DNA from: Chitinophagaceae bacterium
GTDB taxonomy: Bacteria > Bacteroidota > Bacteroidia > Chitinophagales > Chitinophagaceae
Direction of reading: 5' to 3'
DNA: 6,538 bases
NCBI GenBank assembly: GCA_013205585.1
Contig: JABMML010000042.1
Location: 1 to 6,538, forward strand
This document shows, piece by piece, positions 1 to 6,538 of this stretch (the stretch's first letter is position 1; every line of letters starts with the position of its first letter). The translations under genes were made by a program, and so were the position numbers. A model generated the notes under the pieces. It was not told the origin of the DNA and searched no databases. It saw only the letters and a program-made list of their open reading frames with translations.

Positions 1-1117
1 AGTCTTTAATGAAGATCTTATAAGAGAGTCTATCTACTATGAAACAGAAAGAGGGGGTCAAGTATTTTTCATTCATAATAGAGTACAAGGCTTGGCAGAA
101 ATGTGTGAGATGATTCAAAAACTATGTCCTGATATTAGTATTGGTTATGCGCACGGGCAATTAGAAGGGCATCAATTGGAAGAAAAAATATTAGACTTTA
201 TTGAAAGAAGGTATGATGTATTAGTTTGTACCAATATTGTTGAAAGCGGGGTGGATATTCCAAATGTGAATACTATTATTATAAACAATGCACATCAATT
301 TGGCTTAAGTGATTTACATCAATTAAGAGGAAGGGTGGGGCGTAGTAATAAAAAAGCGTTTTGTTATTTATTAGCTCCTCCCATGAGCACCCTGCCCGAT
401 GATTCAAGAAAAAGATTACAAACTCTGGAGCAGTTTAGCGAGTTGGGTAGTGGCTTTCAGATAGCCATGCGTGATTTAGATATTCGTGGGGCTGGTAATT
501 TATTAGGAGGAGAACAAAGTGGATTCATGGCTGAAATTGGTTTTGAAATGTATCAAAAAATTTTAGCAGAAGCCGTGCGTGAATTAAAACGCTCCGACTT
601 TAAAGAATTATTTGAAGAAGAAATTAGTAAGCAAGACGATTTTGTGCAGGATTGTACCATTGATACCGATCTGGAAATTATGATTCCAGATAGCTATGTA
701 GAAAATATTGGAGAGCGTTTATCCTTATACACTAGAATGGATCAATCGGAAAATGATGAAGAGCTAGCACTCATGCAAACAGAATTAGAGGATCGTTTTG
801 GTCCACTGCCTAATGCAGTGCATGATTTATTTATGACTATTCGTTGCAGACGTATTGCTATTTCACTAGGCTTTGAAAAAATGACTTTGAAGGACGAAAC
901 CTTAAGATGCTTTTTTGTCAACAGACCTGATTCGCCTTATTTTGAAAGTGAAACCTTTAAGCAGTTATTAGACTATGCGCAAAAGAATATGAATAAAGCG
1001 CATTTCAAACAAGTGGGCAGAAGCTTTATTCTCATTATTAAAGAGGTAAAGTCAATGCAGCATTGCTTTACACTCTTAGAAAAAATACAAGTGGGCGTTT
1101 TCCCTGTGCAGGTTTAA
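1..1117 (+). CDS. mfd: Transcription-repair coupling factor Mfd, C-terminal part (5' end outside the window)
   Basis: This is the last 371 residues of Mfd, the ATP-driven DNA translocase that removes RNA polymerase stalled at lesions and recruits UvrA. The frame is open from base 2, so the gene begins upstream; the ATG at 92 is internal, because the residues before it (GGQVFFIHNRVQGLAEM) are the conserved start of the second helicase lobe. In fragment numbering, HGQ is at 51-53, the motif V region TNIVESGVDIPN at 77-88 and motif VI QLRGRVGR at 107-114. The Mfd/RecG translocation region DLDIRGAGNLLGGEQSG follows at about 158-174. The C-terminal Mfd domain, which in the family masks the UvrA-binding surface, covers about 220-340 (IMIPDSYV, ERLSLYTR, ELEDRFGPLP). 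Full-length Mfd is about 1100-1150 residues, so roughly a third is visible. RecG is excluded by this C-terminal domain. A terminator follows the stop codon. Confidence 0.97.
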   Translation, partial: VFNEDLIRESIYYETERGGQVFFIHNRVQGLAEMCEMIQKLCPDISIGYAHGQLEGHQLEEKILDFIERRYDVLVCTNIVESGVDIPNVNTIIINNAHQFGLSDLHQLRGRVGRSNKKAFCYLLAPPMSTLPDDSRKRLQTLEQFSELGSGFQIAMRDLDIRGAGNLLGGEQSGFMAEIGFEMYQKILAEAVRELKRSDFKELFEEEISKQDDFVQDCTIDTDLEIMIPDSYVENIGERLSLYTRMDQSENDEELALMQTELEDRFGPLPNAVHDLFMTIRCRRIAISLGFEKMTLKDETLRCFFVNRPDSPYFESETFKQLLDYAQKNMNKAHFKQVGRSFILIIKEVKSMQHCFTLLEKIQVGVFPVQV

Positions 1118-1143
1118 ATTTATTTTAATTCTTTATTGAACTA

Positions 1144-1175
1144 AAAAGCCCTCTCGAATGAACGAAAGGGCTTTT
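1144..1175. terminator. Bidirectional rho-independent terminator between mfd and the small convergent gene
   Basis: An A-rich left arm (1144-1156) pairs with a T-rich right arm (1163-1175) around a 6-base loop. There are 12 pairs and one C/A mismatch, with a GCCC/GGGC core flanked by AAAA and TTTT. On the plus strand the right arm ends in TTTT, 27 bases after the mfd stop. On the minus strand the stem ends in a five-T run. It can therefore serve both mfd and the leftward gene at 1227-1433. Confidence 0.85.
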
Positions 1176-1187
1176 AATGCGATAAGT

Positions 1188-1205
1188 TGAGTGAAAATTT
1201 ACTCA
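1188..1205. repeat. 18-base near-perfect palindrome in the 3' region of the small gene
   Basis: TGAGTGAAAATTTACTCA has five perfect outer pairs, one G/T pair and two further A/T pairs. It lies between the stop of the leftward small gene and the shared terminator. No T run follows on either strand, so it is not itself an intrinsic terminator. It may be an mRNA 3' hairpin or chance. Confidence 0.45.
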
Positions 1206-1212
1206 GATTTTT

Positions 1213-1227
1213 GTAAACCAAGTTTAC
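1213..1227. repeat. Short inverted repeat abutting the stop codon of the small gene
   Basis: GTAAAC and GTTTAC are separated by three bases (CAA), and the right arm overlaps the last base of the stop codon of the leftward gene. On the minus strand it is followed by A residues, so it does not look like a terminator. It could form a small hairpin at the 3' end of the transcript. Confidence 0.4.
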
Positions 1228-1433
1228 TAGAATCCTTTTTTAGCAACACCATCAGCGATAGCCTTCAGCGCATTTGTTTCGCTTAAAATGGCAGCCATTT
1301 TATTTCCTTTACCATCATTGCCACCTGCCATATAACCGCCTCTAGAAGTTTTTGTGATGACAGCGTCATGCATTGGTACGTTTTTTTCTTTTGTTTTTAA
1401 GCAATACGCTTTAATCATTTTTGAAGTGTCCAT
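1227..1433 (-). CDS. Small 68-residue protein of unknown function, resembling a DUF5679 zinc ribbon without its cysteines
   Basis: The product is a short basic protein, MDTSKMIKAYCLK to GVAKKGF, with no signal peptide or membrane segment, so it is probably cytosolic. I cannot assign a function. The order AYC-x-K-x-KEK, M-x-DA, T-x(4)-GYMAGG, then GNKM recalls the short DUF5679 zinc-ribbon proteins (AYCxKCKxK, then a CPxCGTKM-like end). Here the second position of the first CxxC is Thr and the second pair is replaced by a Gly/Asn stretch. Only one Cys remains (residue 11), so zinc binding by the usual four ligands is not possible. A lysine- and alanine-rich tail (residues 53-68) would extend beyond such a domain. 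It is a real gene by its own terminator, its protein-like composition and the lack of any better frame. It lies 117 bases after the gyrB stop in the same orientation; I see no confident promoter in that gap, so read-through from gyrB is possible. Confidence 0.75.
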   Translation of the reverse strand: MDTSKMIKAYCLKTKEKNVPMHDAVITKTSRGGYMAGGNDGKGNKMAAILSETNALKAIADGVAKKGF

Positions 1434-1550
1434 TTTGTATAAATTTTAAAGTGAATATTTCTAATTGAAAGTAGGTTATTTATTGGGATTCATTTACGGA
1501 AAGGCTTGATTTTTTGTTAAAATGGCCAAAAAACGTATTAAATCTAGGGT

Positions 1551-3584
<2,034 letters not shown>

Positions 3585-3666
3585 AGATAATTAAGGGTTT
3601 AAAGCCTGTTTTAGGCTCGATTTAGTTATCCCCATTTTAGGCCTTTTGTGAATAGTTTTTTTACCT

Positions 3667-3683
3667 AAAAACAGGCTGTTTTT
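3667..3683. repeat. 17-base perfect dyad in the control region
   Basis: AAAAACAGGCTGTTTTT is a perfect 8-bp inverted repeat around a single central G. With no room for a loop it is better read as a protein-binding dyad than as an RNA hairpin. It lies about 60 bases upstream of the AraC-gene -7 element and about 80 bases upstream of the gyrB -7 element. Confidence 0.5.
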
Positions 3684-3723
3684 TATGTCATTTTTGGGTC
3701 AGATTTGCAGGCTAAATAGTTCC

Positions 3724-3742
3724 TTTAGGCTTTATGCCTTAA
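3724..3742. promoter_or_regulatory. Possible operator overlapping the AraC-gene promoter
   Basis: TTTAGGCtttatGCCTTAA pairs AGGC with GCCT across five bases, then after one mismatch pairs TT with AA. Its right end overlaps the first three bases of the -7 element at 3740-3747. A factor bound here would block the core promoter, as expected for autorepression. It reuses the AGGC words found upstream in the same intergenic region. Confidence 0.5.
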
Positions 3743-3747
3743 TTTTG
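3740..3747 (+). promoter_or_regulatory. -7 promoter element for the AraC-family gene
   Basis: TAATTTTG matches the Bacteroidota -7 consensus TAnnTTTG at every defined position. It ends only five bases before the ATG at 3753, so transcription should start at or within a few bases of the start codon, giving a leaderless or near-leaderless mRNA. A convincing -33 element is not visible. Confidence 0.65.
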
Positions 3748-3752
3748 TAGAA

Positions 3753-4676
3753 ATGACACAAGTACAAGAACTCTTAAAGCAAGCAAATACAGCCCAAAAT
3801 TTTACTGGGATGGCATTGCTATACAGCAAAGAGCAGCGTATTCCAGGGTCCACCCAATATCAAATTAAAAGGTATATGGCGCAGGAGGCCTGGGGAGCAG
3901 AAGATACAGGCATGTTTGTGTACCACTTTAATGCCCAAGCGCCCAAGGAAAATTACTTAGAATTAAGATTTTGTATTTCTGGAAATAGATACTGTGACAA
4001 TAAGGTTTGTGGGGGTTGTAATCAATTACCTACTTCGGATTGTATGGGTCCGATGAGAACGGTGGACGTTTTTTCTTTTCATTTCACAGCTACTTTTTTA
4101 CATCAGTTTGTGCATAATGTAAAAACAAATAATAAGAAAGATGAGTTGCTTGCTTTTAAACATACCGACAATTTTACTAAAACATTTCCATTAAGTGTAA
4201 AAAAGCGAATTACGCTAGATGCCTTATTGAATCATAGTTACAGCGGTTCTTTAGAAAATATTTTTGTGAATGCAAAAATTCATGAACTCTTGGTGTACAG
4301 CTTAGAAAGCATCATCGATGAAAAAGAAGTAGTGTTCACTTGTAAGTTTTTAGCAGACGATAGAGGTAAGGAAAGTATCTATCAAGCGCGTGAATTTTTA
4401 TTACAACATATTGGCGACCCAATTACTATTAAAGAGCTGAGCCGTAAAGTAGCCATGAACGAATGTTATTTAAAGAAAGGCTTTAAAGAAGTCTACGGCA
4501 CTACTATATTTGATTTCTATCAACAACAAAGAATGGAGCACGCAAAGTATTTGTTGTATGAAAAATCATTAAGCGTAACGGACGTTTCAGCGCTTCTTGG
4601 CTATTCTTCTATCTCGCATTTCTCTGCAGCTTTTAAAAAGCATACCGGCTTAAAGCCTTGCGAGTTATTGAACTAG
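3753..4676 (+). CDS. AraC-family transcriptional regulator with a cysteine-rich N-terminal domain
   Basis: This 307-residue regulator has a C-terminal AraC-type DNA-binding domain (about 208-305). The first helix-turn-helix is around TIKELSRKVAMNECYLKKGFKEVYG (225-249). The second is in SVTDVSALLGYSSISHFSAAFKKHTG (274-299), with the family signature GYSSISHFSAAFKK. The N-terminal 200 residues are the presumed sensor and dimerisation part; the overall form recalls PchR-type regulators, but I do not recognise a specific ligand. An unusual cluster, C74-x6-C81-x4-C86-x2-C89-x7-C97, lies in LRFCISGNRYCDNKVCGGC and just after, and could bind a metal or Fe-S cluster or act as a thiol switch (inference). 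The ATG at 3753 is favoured by the -7 element just upstream; Met20 is the next candidate. It is divergent from gyrB and lies 47 bases before a lipoprotein amidohydrolase, a plausible target. It is probably autoregulated through the dyads upstream. Confidence 0.92.
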   Translation: MTQVQELLKQANTAQNFTGMALLYSKEQRIPGSTQYQIKRYMAQEAWGAEDTGMFVYHFNAQAPKENYLELRFCISGNRYCDNKVCGGCNQLPTSDCMGPMRTVDVFSFHFTATFLHQFVHNVKTNNKKDELLAFKHTDNFTKTFPLSVKKRITLDALLNHSYSGSLENIFVNAKIHELLVYSLESIIDEKEVVFTCKFLADDRGKESIYQAREFLLQHIGDPITIKELSRKVAMNECYLKKGFKEVYGTTIFDFYQQQRMEHAKYLLYEKSLSVTDVSALLGYSSISHFSAAFKKHTGLKPCELLN

Positions 4677-4723
4677 GGCGCTTTCTTATATTTTACTTAC
4701 TTTTATTTTCTCAAACCTTAATT

Positions 4724-6349
4724 ATGCGTTTATTATTGGCATTTGTAACCTTAGTTTTCTTTAGTTCTTGTATTAACCAAAGAGTGGATTTAATTGTGCA
4801 TCATGCACAAATTTATACAGTCAATAATGAATTTACAATGGCTGAGGCCATGGCTATACAAGACGGTAAAATTGTAGCGATTGGAACCAATGATGCTATT
4901 TTAAAAGAGTATCAATCCGATTCAATAGTGAATGTAAACAATGCTATTATATACCCTGGCTTCATAGATGCACATGCGCATTTTTTAGGATATGGTCAGT
5001 CCTTGTATGCGGTTGATTTAATGTTTGTACCTAGTTGGGAAGAGGCTATTGAAAGAGTGAAAGCCTTTGCTGTAAAGCATCCTGGTAAAGGTTGGATCAA
5101 AGGAAGAGGTTGGGATCAAAACCGTTTTGCAGGTAAACAATTTCCTACCAATGCGGAATTAAATATTTTATTTCCTGATAGACCCGTTATTTTAGAAAGG
5201 GTAGATGGTCATGCAAGTATTGCCAATGATTATGCTTTAGCACTAGCAGCTGTGAAGGCTGGACAAACTATTGAAGGAGGTGAGTTCACAGTGCAGAATG
5301 GAAAATTAACTGGTTTATTAATTGACAATGCAGTGGGAGTTGTTGAAAGAAAAGTACCTGAAACCACCAAAGAAGATTATAAAAATTGGTTAACTGCAGC
5401 GCAGCAAAATTGTTTTGCAACAGGTTTAACCACTATTACCGATTGTGGTTTAAGTCCAAGCGACATTGATATGATTGATGCATTACAAAAAAGCAATGAT
5501 CTAAAAATGCGTTTGTATGTGATGTTAAGTGATAAGCCAAGCTCTTATACTTCTTCTTATTTTACCAACGGCGGGTATACTACAGATCGCTTAATGGTGA
5601 AAGGTGTGAAAGTGTATGGCGATGGTGCACTTGGTTCAAGAGGCGCCGCATTGATAGCGCATTATTCAGATAAACCAGGCTGGGGTGGGTTTTTATTAAG
5701 TAGTCAAGCACATTTTGATAGCATCGCCGCTAAATTAATTAATACCGATTTTCAAATGTGTACCCATGCTATTGGCGATAGTGCGAATAGGGTGGTATTG
5801 AAAGTGTATGAGAAATATTTAAAAGGTAAGAATGATAAAAGATGGAGAATAGAGCATGCGCAAATATTAAACCCTGCAGACTTTCATTATTTCGCAGAGA
5901 ATAGTATTATACCTTCTGTGCAACCCACGCATGCCACTAGCGATATGTATTGGGCAGGGGATAGATTAGGTGCAGAAAGATTAAAAGGAGGCTATGCATT
6001 CAAGCAATTATTAGAACAAAATAATTGGTTGCCCCTAGGCACCGATTTTCCTGTGGAAGAAATTAATCCTTTTAAAACATTTTTAGCAGCTGTGGCAAGA
6101 CAAGACAGCAAAGGTTTTCCTGCAGGTGGTTTTCAAATAGAGAATGCTTTAACGCGTGAACAAACTATTCGTGGTATGACCATTTGGGCAGCTAAAGCGA
6201 ATAGAATGGAGAAACAAGTAGGTAGTATTGAAATAGGAAAGAAGGCCGACTTTATCATTTTAGATAAAGACTTAATGAAAGTACCTACTGATAGTATACT
6301 TCAAGTGAAAGTATTGAAGACCTATTTGAACGGCGAAAGAGTTTTTTAA
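4724..6349 (+). CDS. Lipoprotein amidohydrolase of the YtcJ/Amidohydro_3 family
   Basis: A predicted metal-dependent hydrolase of 541 residues with the TIM-barrel amidohydrolase fold; substrate unknown, though relatives hydrolyse amide-type bonds. The ATG at 4724 gives a lipoprotein signal, MRLLLAFVTLVFFSSC, with Cys16 as the lipid-modified residue. The enzyme is thus exported and membrane-anchored, on the periplasmic side or outer membrane; no acidic surface-export signal follows the Cys. Typical features are the N-terminal beta-sandwich strand with the VDLIVHHAQIYTVN pattern, the metal-binding HxH in YPGFIDAHAHF (His84, His86) and RVDGHASIAN (His163). KVYGDGALGSRGAAL follows with Lys296, then THAIGD (His348), RIEHAQ (His378), and LGTDFPVE with Asp441. 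The C-terminal GSIEIGKKADFIILDKD is the usual end of the composite sandwich. All expected motifs are present, so it should be active. An in-frame TTG at 4658 would extend into the end of the AraC gene and push the signal peptide inside, so it was not used. It is likely co-transcribed with or controlled by that regulator. Confidence 0.93.
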   Translation: MRLLLAFVTLVFFSSCINQRVDLIVHHAQIYTVNNEFTMAEAMAIQDGKIVAIGTNDAILKEYQSDSIVNVNNAIIYPGFIDAHAHFLGYGQSLYAVDLMFVPSWEEAIERVKAFAVKHPGKGWIKGRGWDQNRFAGKQFPTNAELNILFPDRPVILERVDGHASIANDYALALAAVKAGQTIEGGEFTVQNGKLTGLLIDNAVGVVERKVPETTKEDYKNWLTAAQQNCFATGLTTITDCGLSPSDIDMIDALQKSNDLKMRLYVMLSDKPSSYTSSYFTNGGYTTDRLMVKGVKVYGDGALGSRGAALIAHYSDKPGWGGFLLSSQAHFDSIAAKLINTDFQMCTHAIGDSANRVVLKVYEKYLKGKNDKRWRIEHAQILNPADFHYFAENSIIPSVQPTHATSDMYWAGDRLGAERLKGGYAFKQLLEQNNWLPLGTDFPVEEINPFKTFLAAVARQDSKGFPAGGFQIENALTREQTIRGMTIWAAKANRMEKQVGSIEIGKKADFIILDKDLMKVPTDSILQVKVLKTYLNGERVF

Positions 6350-6351
6350 AG

Positions 6352-6426
6352 AGTTCACTATTGCATATTATATTTCATCCTGCGCTATTAAGAGAATAGT
6401 TCATCTGTAATATTATATTTCATCCT
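6352..6426. repeat. Imperfect direct repeat, two copies, downstream of the amidohydrolase
   Basis: The 17 bases ATATTATATTTCATCCT occur at 6365-6381 and again at 6410-6426, a period of 45. Each is preceded by AGTTCA (6352-6357 and 6398-6403), so the full units are about 30 and 29 bases with a diverged middle. There are only two copies, with unlike spacer sequence. It starts two bases after the stop codon. No coding frame or promoter is evident here. Confidence 0.7.
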
Positions 6427-6447
6427 TCTCTGTTCGCCACTTAACGC

Positions 6448-6537
6448 TAAAAATCATAAATTCTAACTAAAAGTCAGAACTCGCACTTCCTGCTCAAACA
6501 TGCTGACTTTTTTAACGTTAAAATTTGTGATTTTATA
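6448..6537. repeat. Long imperfect inverted repeat at the window edge (REP-like element or terminator)
   Basis: The left arm (6448-6477) pairs with the right arm (6503-6537) around a 25-base loop. The inner part is nine perfect pairs, AAAAGTCAG (6469-6477) with CTGACTTTT (6503-6511). After a small bulge, TAAC (6464-6467) pairs with GTTA (6517-6520), and AAAAATCATAAATT (6449-6462) pairs with most of 6522-6536, with one G/T pair, one bulged base, and a C/A mismatch at 6463/6521. The right arm also contains a perfect palindrome, TTTTAACGTTAAAA (6510-6523), and TTAACGCTAAAA (6441-6452) is echoed directly at 6512-6523 with one change. The inner stem followed by six T residues could terminate the amidohydrolase transcript. 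The extent beyond that suggests a repeated palindromic element, perhaps continuing past the window. Confidence 0.65.
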
Positions 6538-6538
6538 C

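Larger units (their letters stand above)
3604..3742. promoter_or_regulatory. AGGC/GCCT-rich control region between gyrB and the AraC gene
   Basis: In an AT-rich stretch of about 140 bases the tetramer AGGC or its complement GCCT occurs eight times: GCCT at 3604, 3641 and 3736, and AGGC at 3613, 3639, 3673, 3709 and 3727. Longer repeated words are TTTTAGGC (3609-3616 and 3635-3642) and CTTTAGGC (3723-3730). GCCTGTTTTAGG (3604-3615) recurs inverted, with one extra A, at 3664-3676. The pattern suggests several binding sites for a dimeric regulator acting on one or both divergent genes. The AraC protein encoded next door is the obvious candidate, but this is inference. Confidence 0.5.

Noticed and set aside
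4687..4694. TATATTTT as a -7 element for a separate amidohydrolase promoter
   Set aside because: It lacks the final G of TAnnTTTG and has no partner -33 element; such A/T words are common in this DNA.
4658..4723. TTG start giving a 22-residue N-terminal extension of the amidohydrolase that overlaps the end of the AraC gene
   Set aside because: The ATG at 4724 begins a complete lipoprotein signal peptide ending in FFSSC; the extension would bury that signal and is AT-rich with no family support.
6357..6400. ACTATT/AATAGT inverted repeat as a terminator for the amidohydrolase
   Set aside because: Six A/T-rich pairs around a loop of more than 30 bases and no T run after it; not a credible terminator.
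6365..6426. Start of a CRISPR array
   Set aside because: There are only two short repeat copies, with AT-rich imperfect flanks and no cas genes; it does not have the regular repeat-spacer form.

Overview
The window looks like an ordinary chromosomal segment of a low-GC member of the Bacteroidota, most likely the Chitinophagales, although the family level is a guess. The evidence is the style of the Mfd, GyrB and AraC proteins, a lipoprotein signal ending in SSC, the absence of clear Shine-Dalgarno sequences before starts, and two good matches to the Bacteroidota -7 promoter element TAnnTTTG. I see no rRNA, tRNA, CRISPR array, transposase or phage gene.

Layout from left to right: (1) the 3' third of mfd (transcription-repair coupling factor) runs rightward to 1117. 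It meets a leftward 68-residue protein of unknown function (1227-1433) at a bidirectional terminator hairpin (1144-1175). (2) gyrB (DNA gyrase subunit B) runs leftward from 3530 to 1551. (3) A 222-base divergent region (3531-3752) separates gyrB from a rightward AraC-family regulator (3753-4676). It holds a -7 element for each direction and an unusual concentration of AGGC/GCCT words and dyads. (4) A lipoprotein amidohydrolase of the YtcJ/Amidohydro_3 type (4724-6349) follows the regulator by 47 bases and may be co-transcribed with it. (5) The last 189 bases have no gene. They carry an imperfect direct repeat and then a long imperfect inverted repeat reaching the window edge, resembling a REP-like intergenic element or an elaborate terminator.

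The genes do not form one pathway. mfd and gyrB are DNA-maintenance housekeeping genes, while the AraC regulator and the amidohydrolase form a plausible regulator-target pair whose substrate cannot be told from sequence. The points most worth a second look are the dyad-rich gyrB/araC control region, the probable leaderless start of the AraC gene, a five-cysteine cluster in the AraC sensor domain, the small protein that resembles a zinc ribbon stripped of its cysteines, and the terminal inverted repeat. I did not find a convincing new multi-gene system.
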